A stretch of 42,680 nt of DNA from Candidatus Aminicenantota bacterium (GCA_011049545.1 DRHQ01000036.1:1-42680); one strand, 5' to 3'; counted from the first letter of the stretch, positions 1 through 7,968 are shown. The notes: a model not told the origin generated them from the sequence alone. Program-made: numbers and translations.

Positions 1-473
1 AGAAGAGCGTTTCTCACTTCCTCGGGAAGAGGGTAAAACTCCACACCCGCATACATTCCTTCTGTGTTTTCTCTGAAAATTACCAGATCAACGTCATCGC
101 GATAATTGAGAGGATTGCCCGGATAGGCTTTACAGGGTCTTAAACATGTGTAGAGGTCGAACTCCTGCCGGAGGTGGACGATAGGGCTGAAATAAGAATA
201 TCCCTTTTCCCTCAAGGATGGATCAAGTTCCCGGGCAGCATCATCTTTAGGCTTTGAGGTGATGGCGCCAAAAAGACAGACATCGGTCCCCTTTAGTAAT
301 TCGATTGTCCGGTCAGGGATAGGATTCCCTTCTTTGCACCAGAATTCCCAGCCTATATCACCTTCGATATATTCAGCATCGAGACCTATTTTCTCCAGCA
401 CTATCATAGCTGCTTCCATGACATCATTCCCTACTCCATCACCAGGGAGTAAGGCAATCTTATACTTGGGCAT
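1..473 (-). CDS. Isocitrate/isopropylmalate dehydrogenase family protein, probably NAD(P)-isocitrate dehydrogenase (partial)
   Basis: Only the N-terminal 157 codons are in the window; the gene continues beyond base 1. The start ATG (473-471) overlaps the stop of the preceding gene as TGATG, so translation is probably coupled. The protein opens with the nucleotide-fold motif LLPGDGVGNDV. Around residues 107-150 it has SPIVHLRQEFDLYTCLRP and then VIFRENTEGMYAG, which carry the family's substrate-binding serine and arginines. The RQE-DLY-CLRP context resembles isocitrate more than 3-isopropylmalate dehydrogenases. Known family role: oxidative decarboxylation of isocitrate to 2-oxoglutarate, or the reverse carboxylation. 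Placement directly after aconitase-type subunits and a citryl-CoA lyase supports isocitrate as substrate. Homoisocitrate or isopropylmalate cannot be excluded without the C-terminus. Confidence 0.85.
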   Translation of the reverse strand, partial: MPKYKIALLPGDGVGNDVMEAAMIVLEKIGLDAEYIEGDIGWEFWCKEGNPIPDRTIELLKGTDVCLFGAITSKPKDDAARELDPSLREKGYSYFSPIVHLRQEFDLYTCLRPCKAYPGNPLNYRDDVDLVIFRENTEGMYAGVEFYPLPEEVRNAL

Positions 474-979
474 CAGTACCTCCTCTCTTTATTTTTTTCC
501 AATTTCTTTTTCGTATAGGAAATAAGCCCTCCTGCCTCCAGGATTCCTCTGACTGATTCAGGAAAGGGTGGAAATGAAAAATCACCCCTGGCTGTTTTTA
601 TGCTCCCCCTCTTAAAATCTATTTCAATCTCCCCGCCATCCTCGATACTGTCAACAGCTTCCTCCGATTGAAGCACAGGCAAACCCTGGTTAATGGCATT
701 CCGGAAAAAAATCCGGGCAAAAGATTTAGCTACCACAGCCTGGACTCCCGCATACTTCAAACATGTTGCTGCCTGTTCTCTTGAACTTCCGCAGCCGAAA
801 TTCCTGCCGGCAACAATGACATCCCCAGGCTTTACCTTTTGAGCAAAACCCGGATCTAAATCTTCGAGCGCATGGCGAGCCATTTCCTCGGGTTCCAAAA
901 TAGAATAGGTATGTTTTCCAGGGAAGATAACATCTGTGTTGACGTTATCTCCGTACTTCCAAACTCTTCCCTTTTTCAT
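473..979 (-). CDS. Aconitase/isopropylmalate dehydratase-type small (swivel) subunit
   Basis: 168 residues, the usual length of a stand-alone LeuD-type swivel subunit. The active-site loop [13 protein letters not shown] (residues ~58-70) is intact, as are an upstream [12 protein letters not shown] segment and a later [10 protein letters not shown] segment typical of the family. It should pair with the large subunit encoded just upstream, whose stop overlaps this start by four bases (ATGA). The heterodimer would interconvert a 2-hydroxy acid and its isomer. Context (citryl-CoA lyase upstream, isocitrate-dehydrogenase family downstream) favours citrate/isocitrate isomerisation rather than leucine biosynthesis. 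No leuA or leuB-type synthase is seen nearby. Substrate assignment is inference; the family call is firm. Confidence 0.87.
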   Translation of the reverse strand: MKKGRVWKYGDNVNTDVIFPGKHTYSILEPEEMARHALEDLDPGFAQKVKPGDVIVAGRNFGCGSSREQAATCLKYAGVQAVVAKSFARIFFRNAINQGLPVLQSEEAVDSIEDGGEIEIDFKRGSIKTARGDFSFPPFPESVRGILEAGGLISYTKKKLEKNKERRY

Positions 980-2229
980 AGAAACTTCCTCGGGTCAGTG
1001 ATTTTCCCTTCAAGAGACGATGCAGCGACTGTAGCCGGAGAAGCCAGATAAATCTGGGCGTCCCTGCTTCCCATCCTGCCCAGGAAATTGCGGTTGGCCG
1101 TGCTCAGAGCAACCTCTCCCGGAGCAAGAATTCCCTGATGAGCTCCCAAACAGGGGCCGCAGCCCGCGTTTAATATCACACAACCCGCCTCTACCAGAAT
1201 CTCCAGGATTCCTTTTTTCAGAGCAAGCAAATACTCCTGCCTCGAGGCTGGAATGATAAGCACTCTCACTTTGGGGTGAACCTTCTTTCCTTTTAAAATC
1301 CCGGCTGCAATCTCTAAATCCTCAAATCTCCCGTTGGTACACGTTCCAATGACAGCTTGATGAAACTCCTTTCCTTCAGCCTTGGAGACGGGTTTGACAT
1401 TATCGACAGTATGAGGACAGGCTACCTGAGGTTCCCAAGAGGAAATATTATAGTCAAGGACTGCTTCATACCTGGCATCCGGATCCGAGCTTATGGCTTT
1501 AAATTTATCTTTCGCTCTCCCCTTGAGCCAGAGAAGGGTCTTCTCATCAGGCTCAAAATAACCATTCTTGGCTCCCATCTCTGCTGCCATGTTGGCCAGA
1601 ACCAGGCGGGAAGCCAGGCTAAATTTTTTTACCGTTTCCCCCGTAAATTCCACTGCCTTGTAATTTGCTCTGTCTGCTCCTTCCTCTCCTATGATTTTTA
1701 AAATAACATCCTTGGCATAAACTCCGGAAGGAAGCTCGCCTTTTATATCGATTTTTATTGTCTCCGGAACCCGGAGCCAAATCTCATCCGTAGCCCAGAG
1801 AGTAGCCACTTCAGAACGGCCAATGCCTGCAGCAAAAGCCCCAAAAGCTCCGTAGCTTGTTGTGTGGGAATCAGCACCCAGGATCAGTTTTCCTGGAAGG
1901 GCAAATCCATTCTCGGAAAAAACCTGGTGACAGATCCCGCTGGGGATATCAAAGAAATTTTGAATCTTCTGAGCGGAGACGAATTCCCTGATAGTCTTGT
2001 GGTTCAGAGCATGCTTTTCTGAGGCAGCAGGGACAACATGGTCCAGAATAATGACAAGTTTTTGAGGAGACTTAACATCTTTGACTCCAAGCTTTCGAAA
2101 CTCCTTGATGATAGCTGCAGAATTATCGTGAGAGAGAATGTAATCCGGAGAAACCGTAACAACCTCTCCAGCTTGGACGTCTTTCTGCGCTTTTAAGCCA
2201 AGAATTTTTTCAGAGAATGTTTTTCCCAA
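976..2229 (-). CDS. Aconitase/LeuC-type hydro-lyase large subunit
   Basis: 417 residues, matching the short archaeal/bacterial LeuC/HacA-like class rather than the ~900-residue single-chain aconitases. Cluster ligands are visible: the cysteine in [12 protein letters not shown] and the paired cysteines in [13 protein letters not shown], which hold a [4Fe-4S] cluster. Other conserved segments are [17 protein letters not shown] and a C-terminal [12 protein letters not shown]. The enzyme dehydrates and rehydrates a hydroxy-tricarboxylate with the small subunit that follows. It starts 21 bases after the HD-domain gene, in the same operon. I infer citrate/isocitrate as substrate from the neighbours; homoaconitate or isopropylmalate remain possible. 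Confidence 0.88.
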   Translation of the reverse strand: MGKTFSEKILGLKAQKDVQAGEVVTVSPDYILSHDNSAAIIKEFRKLGVKDVKSPQKLVIILDHVVPAASEKHALNHKTIREFVSAQKIQNFFDIPSGICHQVFSENGFALPGKLILGADSHTTSYGAFGAFAAGIGRSEVATLWATDEIWLRVPETIKIDIKGELPSGVYAKDVILKIIGEEGADRANYKAVEFTGETVKKFSLASRLVLANMAAEMGAKNGYFEPDEKTLLWLKGRAKDKFKAISSDPDARYEAVLDYNISSWEPQVACPHTVDNVKPVSKAEGKEFHQAVIGTCTNGRFEDLEIAAGILKGKKVHPKVRVLIIPASRQEYLLALKKGILEILVEAGCVILNAGCGPCLGAHQGILAPGEVALSTANRNFLGRMGSRDAQIYLASPATVAASSLEGKITDPRKFL

Positions 2230-2250
2230 AATTTCCTCTTTTAGCTTTTC

Positions 2251-2784
2251 TTAAATATCTAATGCCTCAAAATTAACAAAGTCAGCATGATTGACGATTA
2301 CCGCTTCCACGGTGTTCCTTGCTCCATCACCTTCCTTGGAATGAGAAGCAATAATGTGAACCACTTCCTTGGGAAACCCGTGCTGGGAAGCAAAAGCAGC
2401 TCCGGAAAGGGGATGGCGGAGGAGCTTCCCTTCTTCGCTTTTGACAAACTTTCCCTTTACTTTTTTATACTCAAATAATTTTCCAACATCATGGAGCAGA
2501 GCACCTGCCAGGAGATAATCCCGGTTTACCCGAATTTTTTCATGATATTCTTTACTGAACACTTCAGCAATTTCCACGGCACAGCGTGTGACTGCCCTGG
2601 TGTGTTCGATGATGTTAACCGAAGTTCTTTCAATCAACAAGGTAAAGGGCATTTGACGCAGATCATCAAACGTCCATCCGCTCTTTTTTATCGCCTCGAT
2701 CCAGACATTGATCGTTTTTTCCTTGAATTTGGCGTCTTCAATAAGCTTAAATTCAGGCATTATGCGCAAAAGTTCTTCTCTCAT
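2251..2784 (-). CDS. HD-domain phosphohydrolase
   Basis: 177 residues. The metal-binding HD signature is complete: a first histidine in IIEHTRAVTR, the doublet in GALLHDVGKLFEY, then HPLSGA, ASHSKEG and a final aspartate in VNHADFVNF. Such proteins hydrolyse phosphate esters, nucleotides or cyclic nucleotides, or act as small metal-dependent phosphatases. The specific substrate cannot be read from the sequence. The start overlaps the end of the citryl-CoA lyase gene by four bases and the aconitase-type gene follows 21 bases later, so it is embedded in the citrate operon. A housekeeping, regulatory or repair role for a CoA- or nucleotide-type side product is only speculation. Confidence 0.82.
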   Translation of the reverse strand: MREELLRIMPEFKLIEDAKFKEKTINVWIEAIKKSGWTFDDLRQMPFTLLIERTSVNIIEHTRAVTRCAVEIAEVFSKEYHEKIRVNRDYLLAGALLHDVGKLFEYKKVKGKFVKSEEGKLLRHPLSGAAFASQHGFPKEVVHIIASHSKEGDGARNTVEAVIVNHADFVNFEALDI

Positions 2785-3566
2785 TCTATCTCCCTCTCCC
2801 CGGGCCCGTCATACTCATAGTCCTGGGGATGGATCTTTCTCATAGGCCTCATCCGCGTTTTCTCTTCATGAATGTGAGCCACGAGCCCCGGCACCCGAGC
2901 AATAATGAAAAAGGCATTCCCTATCTCGGGAGAAATTTCAAGCTCACAGAGCAAGGCAGCTATCGCCCCATCAACATTGATAGGAAGCGTCTTGCCCAGA
3001 AGATTCTCTAAACTCTTCTCTACAGCCCTGGCTATTCTGACATATTTTCCTAAAAATCCAAGTTCCTCAGCCAAGGAGAAAAGCTTCTCTGTCCTGGGGT
3101 CTTTAGTATGGATGCGATGACCAAAACCAGAAGCACGCTTCCCTTTCTCCTTCATTTCCTTGAGAACCTCAAGAACAACCTCTTCCTCCGAAGCCTCCTT
3201 CTCTTCCGTACGTCTGGCAATCTCCAAAAAGAGCTTCATCCCCTCCTCGATAGCCCCTCCATGATACCTGGAGATAGCCTGAACACCGGCAGCAATAGCT
3301 GAATTCAACTCAGCTCCTGTGGATGCTACTGTCCTTGCCGCAAGAACTGAGGGAGGACTGGCTCCGTGATCCACTGAAGAGACAAAAATCGCATCGATGA
3401 GCTTTCCCACATCAGGCGTAGGGAGTTCCCCCTTTAAAACCAAATAAATAGCCTGAGTAAAAGAAATTTTACCCATGAGTTTATCCAGCGGATATCCTCT
3501 CAAGCATATTTTATTTGGTTTAACATCAGTAATGGCTGTCTTCCAATGAAGCTCTCCCATTTTCAT
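2781..3566 (-). CDS. Citryl-CoA lyase (short citrate-synthase-fold protein)
   Basis: 261 residues, much shorter than ordinary citrate synthase (~370-430). Citrate-synthase catalytic positions are present: the histidine in SRYHGGAIEEG, the histidine in SGFGHRIHTKDPRT, and the aspartate in LPINVDGAIAALL. An arginine-containing segment IIARVPGLVAHIHEE is also present. Short proteins of this kind are known as citryl-CoA lyases, which split citryl-CoA into acetyl-CoA and oxaloacetate. Directly upstream, overlapping by four bases (ATGA), is the SucD-like ligase subunit. The order ligase beta, ligase alpha, lyase matches the two-enzyme citrate-cleavage system known from Hydrogenobacter (citryl-CoA synthetase plus lyase). 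It could also work in the citrate-forming direction. Confidence 0.85.
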   Translation of the reverse strand: MKMGELHWKTAITDVKPNKICLRGYPLDKLMGKISFTQAIYLVLKGELPTPDVGKLIDAIFVSSVDHGASPPSVLAARTVASTGAELNSAIAAGVQAISRYHGGAIEEGMKLFLEIARRTEEKEASEEEVVLEVLKEMKEKGKRASGFGHRIHTKDPRTEKLFSLAEELGFLGKYVRIARAVEKSLENLLGKTLPINVDGAIAALLCELEISPEIGNAFFIIARVPGLVAHIHEEKTRMRPMRKIHPQDYEYDGPGEREIE

Positions 3567-4471
3567 CCTCCCTTTTCATTTTTCAGTTTTTTGGCGATTT
3601 TTGGAATATCAGAGACAGAGTCGGCAACATGAACTCCGACTTCTTTTAATCTTTTAACCTTGCTTTCATAAGAACCTCTCGACCCCTCGACAATGGCACC
3701 GGCATGAGAAAATCTTGTCCCGGACTTGGCGGCTTTTCCCCCTATAAAGGCAATGAGTGGTTTGGTAAACTTTCCCGTCTCTATCAGGTCTGCCACTCTT
3801 TCTTCCTGGGTGGTTCCGATTTCCCCGAACATAACGACCATGCGCGTCTCGCCATCCTTCTCAAAAAGCTCCATAATCTCAGGATGAGAGAGACCAAGGA
3901 TGGCATCGCCTCCAACGTGAACAATCGTGCTCTGCCCCAGGCCTTCCTCTGTTAAATAATAGGAGATGGCTGATGTCATCCCCCCGCTCCTTGAGCTTAC
4001 ACCTATATCGCCAGGACGAAACCATTCTTTTGCTCTCTCCGCCCGGCCACCAATCATTCCCAGAACAGCTTTTCCAGGGCTGACAAGCCCCAGCGTGTTG
4101 GGACCGACAAAACGAGCTCCCCTGTCCCGGGCAAGACGGATGATCTCAAGAACATCAAAAATAGGGACCCGATCTGGAACTAAGACCAGGAGTTTAACTC
4201 CAGCATCTATGGCCTCTAAAGCCGCATTCTTCACCAGAAAGGCGGGCACAAAAATTACGCTTATATCTATCTGCCCCGCACTTTCCCTTGCTTCCTCCAC
4301 CGAGTCAAAAACAGGGACTCCATGAATTTCTCCTCCTCCTTTGCCAGGTGTCACGCCAGCCACCACGCATGTTCCGTAATCCTTCATCAATCGAGTGCGG
4401 ACCATTCCCTCTCTTCCCGTGATTCCCTGGACAACAACCCTCGATTTTTCATTCACCAGTATGGCCATCAT
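3563..4471 (-). CDS. SucD-like acyl-CoA ligase alpha subunit (probable citryl-CoA synthetase small subunit)
   Basis: 302 residues, the usual SucD length. It has an N-terminal CoA-binding Rossmann segment (RVVVQGITGREG), a ligase segment with SSRSGGMTSAISYYL, and the phosphohistidine loop RFSHAGAIVEGSRG near residue 258. The phosphorylatable histidine of the succinyl-CoA synthetase family is therefore retained. The family forms acyl-CoA from an acid, CoA and NTP through phosphohistidine. Because the next gene is a citryl-CoA lyase rather than other succinate-cycle enzymes, citrate is the most economical acid substrate. Succinate or malate are alternatives. The start is ATG ATG at 4471. The beta subunit gene ends 48 bases upstream. 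Confidence 0.85.
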   Translation of the reverse strand: MMAILVNEKSRVVVQGITGREGMVRTRLMKDYGTCVVAGVTPGKGGGEIHGVPVFDSVEEARESAGQIDISVIFVPAFLVKNAALEAIDAGVKLLVLVPDRVPIFDVLEIIRLARDRGARFVGPNTLGLVSPGKAVLGMIGGRAERAKEWFRPGDIGVSSRSGGMTSAISYYLTEEGLGQSTIVHVGGDAILGLSHPEIMELFEKDGETRMVVMFGEIGTTQEERVADLIETGKFTKPLIAFIGGKAAKSGTRFSHAGAIVEGSRGSYESKVKRLKEVGVHVADSVSDIPKIAKKLKNEKGG

Positions 4472-4519
4472 ATACTCTCGCTTCTGCAGGTTTTCATGAT
4501 CTCAAAATCTTCCTTTTTT

Positions 4520-6082
4520 TTATGCTTTATTCTTTTTAATTATTTTCTCCCTGTATTCCTTCAATCCGGGAATGGGAAGGTGGATAAAAATGGCGTCCTG
4601 CTCATGAAATGTGCAAAAAATCTCACAAGCCAAACATTCTGTACATTTACCCTTCTTTGCTTCTTCTGGAGAGACAGAAAGCACAGGTTTTCCATCTTCG
4701 AGCTTCAAGACTTCAGCCTTGCAGGCCTCGATACAGCCTTTTGTCCCACAATCCGGACACTTCTCGTGGTCAATTGCAAGCTTCCCTGTCAGAGTTTCAA
4801 AAAAATAGCAGTTTGGAGGAAGAGCAGGATCAACAACGGATTTTACCTCATAACAGGCAGATTGGTTTTCTTTGATTAACTCCTCCAGCCTCTGAGCACA
4901 AAACTCCGGCGAGTCACGCCTGCCGTATCCTTCCACCTTAGCCGGGATATCCTTAAGATAATTCCCGAGGATTTCAATGGCTTTTTCCTCGAAATTCCCT
5001 CCGAGACGGATAACGCCAGGAATACTGAGCTTCTCCTCATGGAAAGCTTTCACCATGCCTCTTGCTGAATGGTATTGTTCCTGGCTGGCAACACCCGAAC
5101 CAGAGGCAAAATAGCCCCGGATATCAGGCTGAGAGAGGATGATCTTCGAAGCCCGGTAGACTTTGCTCGCCGAAGGATTCCCGCTCGTATCACAGAAATT
5201 GGCCAGTTTAAATCCTCTGGCGAGCACAGCATCCATAGACATCATAGAACCGCCGCCGCCAGCTCCATGAAAGCCGATAAGCTTTTCATCCTTGGATACT
5301 TCCTCTGCCATCTGAAAAAAATAAAATGTACCGCGGTAATCCTTTTCCTCTACCTGGTAGGCTATTTTCTCTAATAGGGTTGGCGGACGGTCAAACTCCC
5401 TCGCCACCTCGATGCCCAATTCCGGATGGCGAAAAACCGCATAATCATCGATGGTCAGATGACAGTCAGCAGCGTAAACCAGGTTGTCTTCTGTCAGAAC
5501 CAGGGGATTCATCTCTGCAGAGCGGGCATCATAATGGCGGGCGACTTTATAAAATTTTGTCAAGACATCAGAGAGCTGAAGGAGAAGCTTACCCGATATT
5601 CCTGTTTTCCGGATGAGGTTCCGGGCCTCGTACTCTCTTAAACCCGTCAAAACATCGATCGAGATTTGAGAAACATTTTCTGGATGGCTGCGGGCAATCT
5701 CTTCTATTCCTGTGCCTCCGGCCGAACTGAAAATAAGCAAAGGTGATTTTTTTGAGTCATCGATAACGAGTCCCGCAAAATACTCAGATTTAATCTTGAG
5801 TTTTTCCTCGACTAAGATCTTATCGATAACAAAATTCTTAACCTTCATTCCGAACATCTTACTAGCAGCATCTTCTGCTTCTTCGGAGGTCTCGGCAAAT
5901 TGAATTCCCCCTAAACCGGCTCTTCCTGTCAGCCAAACCTGTATTTTTAAAACAACAGGTTTCCCTATTCTTTGAGCAATCTCGCGCACCTCCGCAGGAG
6001 AGGAAGCTACGTCTCCTGCAGGAACACGAATCCCTCCTTCCTTTAAGAGCTTTTTACTTTGAAATTCGTAAAGTTTTGACAC
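4520..6082 (-). CDS. SucC-like acyl-CoA ligase beta subunit fused to a C-terminal 2x[4Fe-4S] ferredoxin domain (probable citryl-CoA synthetase large subunit)
   Basis: 520 residues, about 130 longer than ordinary SucC. Residues 1-215 are an ATP-grasp region (KLYEFQSKKLLKEGG at the start, SAEMNPLVL metal/ATP segment). Residues ~250-400 form the CoA-ligase domain with a glycine-rich GFHGAGGGGSMMSMD loop. Residues ~440-490 are a ferredoxin-like domain with C442-x2-C-x4-C-x3-C and C480-x2-C-x2-C-x3-C. The start is GTG (MSKLYEF) behind an AGAGGG-like ribosome site; it is the first gene of the operon. The protein should supply ATP binding for citryl-CoA (or another acyl-CoA) formation with the SucD-like partner. 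The iron-sulfur tail is not part of classical SucC and could link the ligase to an electron carrier or a partner protein. That role is unproven. Confidence 0.85.
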   Translation of the reverse strand: MSKLYEFQSKKLLKEGGIRVPAGDVASSPAEVREIAQRIGKPVVLKIQVWLTGRAGLGGIQFAETSEEAEDAASKMFGMKVKNFVIDKILVEEKLKIKSEYFAGLVIDDSKKSPLLIFSSAGGTGIEEIARSHPENVSQISIDVLTGLREYEARNLIRKTGISGKLLLQLSDVLTKFYKVARHYDARSAEMNPLVLTEDNLVYAADCHLTIDDYAVFRHPELGIEVAREFDRPPTLLEKIAYQVEEKDYRGTFYFFQMAEEVSKDEKLIGFHGAGGGGSMMSMDAVLARGFKLANFCDTSGNPSASKVYRASKIILSQPDIRGYFASGSGVASQEQYHSARGMVKAFHEEKLSIPGVIRLGGNFEEKAIEILGNYLKDIPAKVEGYGRRDSPEFCAQRLEELIKENQSACYEVKSVVDPALPPNCYFFETLTGKLAIDHEKCPDCGTKGCIEACKAEVLKLEDGKPVLSVSPEEAKKGKCTECLACEIFCTFHEQDAIFIHLPIPGLKEYREKIIKKNKA

Positions 6083-6105
6083 CCTCTTTTTCCTTTCGGT
6101 CTAAT

Positions 6106-6134
6106 ATTATTTAAGCAGCAGGTTATTTTGTCAA
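6106..6134 (-). promoter_or_regulatory. Sigma-70-type promoter of the citrate operon
   Basis: On the minus strand TTGACA (6134-6129) is followed after 17 bases by AATAAT (6111-6106), five of six matches to the -10 consensus. The predicted start of transcription near 6099 lies about 17 bases upstream of the GTG start of the SucC-like gene. No operator is obvious. Confidence 0.65.
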
Positions 6135-6183
6135 TAAATATAAGCTGATTTTCAGAGTTGGAAAACCATTGACAGTTTTTTCA

Positions 6184-6213
6184 TTGACACCGAATTATAT
6201 ATTTAGATAAGAT
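6184..6213 (+). promoter_or_regulatory. Possible sigma-70 promoter for the small membrane ORF
   Basis: A perfect TTGACA at 6184-6189 is followed 18 bases later by TAAGAT (four of six matches). It points toward the 56-residue ORF at 6231 and is divergent from the citrate-operon promoter. The spacing and weak -10 make this tentative. Confidence 0.35.
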
Positions 6214-6230
6214 TCACATGGTAATTAATC

Positions 6231-6401
6231 ATGGGGAACAAAATATTTCATATCATTTTTATTCTTTTTCCCATTTCTTTCTTGCTTACTTTTCTATTAA
6301 TCAAAATCTTCAAAGTTGAGGAAGAAAAAAGTAATTACCTGCTAATCCTTACAAGCATATTTGGAATTCTAACTCTTATTTATCTCGTGTTCACAATTTA
6401 A
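6231..6401 (+). CDS. Small two-helix membrane protein, 56 residues
   Basis: Translation from ATG at 6231 gives a 56-residue protein. A first hydrophobic helix spans residues ~5-26 (FHIIFILFPISFLLTFLLI), a charged hairpin KIFKVEEEKSN follows, and a second hydrophobic helix spans ~37-56. The ORF starts about 40 bases after a perfect -35 box. No clear Shine-Dalgarno is visible and I recognise no family. The stop TAA (6399-6401) overlaps the first bases of a 41-base tandem duplication that begins an inverted-repeat element, so the original C-terminus may have been altered by that element. It could be a real small membrane protein or a chance hydrophobic ORF in AT-rich DNA. Confidence 0.45.
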   Translation: MGNKIFHIIFILFPISFLLTFLLIKIFKVEEEKSNYLLILTSIFGILTLIYLVFTI

Positions 6402-6481
6402 ATATTTGTGGGGTCAGGTCTTGTTTTTTGCATTTACTCAAAATATTTGTGGGGTCAGGTCTTGTTTTTTGCATTTACTCA
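6400..6481 (+). repeat. Two tandem copies of a 41-base sequence containing GGGGTCAGGTCTTG
   Basis: The sequence from 6400 recurs exactly with a period of 41 bases (second copy from 6441). Each copy contains GGGGTCAGGTCTTGTTTTTT followed by GCATTTACTCA. The reverse complement of the core (AAAAAACAAGACCTGATCCC) occurs at about 6759-6778, making an outer inverted-repeat pair around the stretch. Confidence 0.85.
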
Positions 6482-6785
6482 TAAAAACGCAATTTAATAG
6501 TATGGGGACGTTCCCCAAAATACCATCTTTTTCATATTAGAAATTGGCTGCCTTTATCAATATTTTTTTTGATTAAATCAATGAATTAAAGGGTGGTACT
6601 TTGGGGAACGTCCCCATTTATTTCGGGCGACCTCGCTCCTTTTATAGATGGGCAGGAGAGCGTGGCAAAATCTCAACCTGAAAAGAGGAGATATCTGTGG
6701 CGCCTTCATCCTTGCATGGAAATTTTAATGCGTTCATATGAGATTTGTGAGACAAGCAAAAAACAAGACCTGATCCCGCTTTTTT
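6400..6785. mobile_element. Nested inverted-repeat element (MITE-like or REP-associated remnant)
   Basis: The outer arms are GGGGTCAGGTCTTGTTTTTT (two copies at the left end) and its near-perfect reverse complement at ~6759-6778. Inside lies a second pair, at 6502-6525 (ATGGGGACGTTCCCCAAA...) and 6595-6618 (...TTTGGGGAACGTCCCCAT), matching at all but one of about 24 positions. Words of this kind commonly flank REP-associated tyrosine transposases, but I find no transposase ORF here. I therefore treat it as a non-autonomous or decayed element. The segment 6593-6787 is open for 64 codons, but its only content is element sequence. Confidence 0.55.
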
Positions 6786-7098
6786 AGTAAAGAAAAAATG
6801 CTGGCTGTTAAGGGGAAAAATAAGCAAAAGGGGTTAATGGTGGGTAACCCTGCCCAGCCAGCACAGCAGGAATTGATTAGATTATAACATATTTATTATA
6901 AGTTTAATAGAAATAATAAGATTTTTTTTAAAAAAAAATAATATGTACTGTAACTGATTCCTTTTCAACTATTTATCAATTTATTGCAATCAATATTCTC
7001 TCCTAATATTCATGTACTTTTTCTCCAAATATATAAAAAGAGACAATCAGGGTTGGACTTCAATTTAATGGAAGTTTAAATTTTCCTTACAAATGTTA
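6786..7098. other. Intergenic AT-rich stretch without a recognisable gene
   Basis: About 310 bases of very AT-rich sequence with A and T runs (for example near 6920-6940). A short GC-containing segment GGGTAACCCTGCCCAGCC lies at ~6842-6859. I see no ORF, RNA gene or clear terminator in it. Confidence 0.5.
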
Positions 7099-7126
7099 TT
7101 GACATGTTCATTGCATGTTATATAAT
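7099..7126 (+). promoter_or_regulatory. Consensus sigma-70 promoter of the bactofilin gene
   Basis: TTGACA (7099-7104) and TATAAT (7121-7126) are both perfect hexamers with a 16-base spacer. The predicted transcript begins near 7133, about 23 bases before the bactofilin ATG. This is the strongest sigma-70 promoter I see in the window. Confidence 0.8.
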
Positions 7127-7155
7127 TTTGCGTAAGGCAAATTCCCGCTAAAGAA

Positions 7156-7656
7156 ATGAAGAAAAAAGAAGATAAGCAAAGAAGGGTGGAAGATAAGACT
7201 GGTTCAATACTATCTATCATTGCACCAAGCACCAACTTCAAGGGAACACTCAGTGGGAGCGATAGTTTGCTTATCGCTGGACATTTTAAAGGGGATATCA
7301 AATGCGAAGGATTAGTCAGGGTGGACAGGGAAGGAAGGATTCAAGGAACGATCAGTAGTCCCTATGTCATTGTCGAGGGAGAGATAAACGGGGATATCCT
7401 GTCGGCAGAACATGTCGAGCTCAGGGCCGGAGCTCGGGTAGTCGGTAATATCAACACCATTAAAATCGTGATGGCTGAAGGTTGCGTTGTACAAGGAGAA
7501 GTTCAGACGCCAAGAGAAGGAGATAAGCCTTTCGTCTTTGTGGAAAAAAGAAAAAGTGGAAACCAGCAAGATAATCAAGATAAATCTCCTTCATCAAAGG
7601 AGATGAACAATAGCGAAGCAAACTCCCACATCTCGAGTGAGAAGAAGCCAAGTTAG
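7156..7656 (+). CDS. Bactofilin (polymer-forming cytoskeletal protein)
   Basis: 166 residues. After a short charged N-terminus, residues ~20-120 form the bactofilin beta-helix. Its rungs repeat hydrophobic-glycine patterns such as SLLIAGHFKGDIKCEG, RIQGTISSPYVIVEGEINGDI and RAGARVVGNINT. The C-terminal ~45 residues are a polar, low-complexity tail rich in K, S, N and Q, typical of the variable tail. Bactofilins self-assemble into filaments without nucleotide and scaffold envelope or polar proteins. The gene appears monocistronic, driven by a near-perfect promoter 23 bases upstream. No lytic-enzyme gene is adjacent; the nearest transglycosylase is about 21 kb away. Confidence 0.9.
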   Translation: MKKKEDKQRRVEDKTGSILSIIAPSTNFKGTLSGSDSLLIAGHFKGDIKCEGLVRVDREGRIQGTISSPYVIVEGEINGDILSAEHVELRAGARVVGNINTIKIVMAEGCVVQGEVQTPREGDKPFVFVEKRKSGNQQDNQDKSPSSKEMNNSEANSHISSEKKPS

Positions 7657-7721
7657 AAGAAAATAGGCTTTTCCTTGTTTTTTTGCTTTTTAAATTATAA
7701 TCCCATAGTTTCACCAAAAAA

Positions 7722-7883
7722 ATGGAAAGAGATAAAGAATTTATTTTTGAGGTTTTGCCGATGAGAGAAGAACTCTTTTGGGACAGGGAGGAACATATGC
7801 TTTCTCCTAAAATTGAAATTGAAAGGGCAATTAATTTTGGAGACTTTGAGTTTAGAGAAGAAGTTCAGAAAAAACATAAATAA
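7722..7883 (+). CDS. Small uncharacterised protein, 53 residues, next to a HEPN/MNT pair
   Basis: ATG at 7722, stop at 7881-7883. The protein begins MERDKEFIFEVLPMREELFW and continues with a charged middle, then IEIERAINFGDFEFREEV. The P-x-x-E-L-F-W-D and I-E-R-x-I-x-F-G-D elements recall short proteins found beside nucleotidyltransferase toxin-antitoxin genes (DUF6922-like), but the match is from memory and weak. No strong ribosome site is visible. It lies 85 bases upstream of the MntA-like gene, separated by the left arm of an inverted repeat. It could be a fragment of a longer protein. Confidence 0.45.
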   Translation: MERDKEFIFEVLPMREELFWDREEHMLSPKIEIERAINFGDFEFREEVQKKHK

Positions 7884-7968
7884 AGGGGTCGTATCTCACA
7901 CTATTTTGACTTCTCGATGAGAAAGTGATAGATTTAATCAAAAAATTATACCCCAAAAAGGTGTCACT

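Noticed and set aside
2781-6082. ATP-citrate lyase (AclAB) or malate-CoA ligase/malyl-CoA lyase
   Set aside because: The lyase is a separate short citrate-synthase-fold protein, not fused to the ligase as in AclA, and it is not of the malyl-CoA lyase fold.
6593-6787. 64-codon open frame as a gene
   Set aside because: It begins in one inverted-repeat arm and ends in another; it is element sequence.
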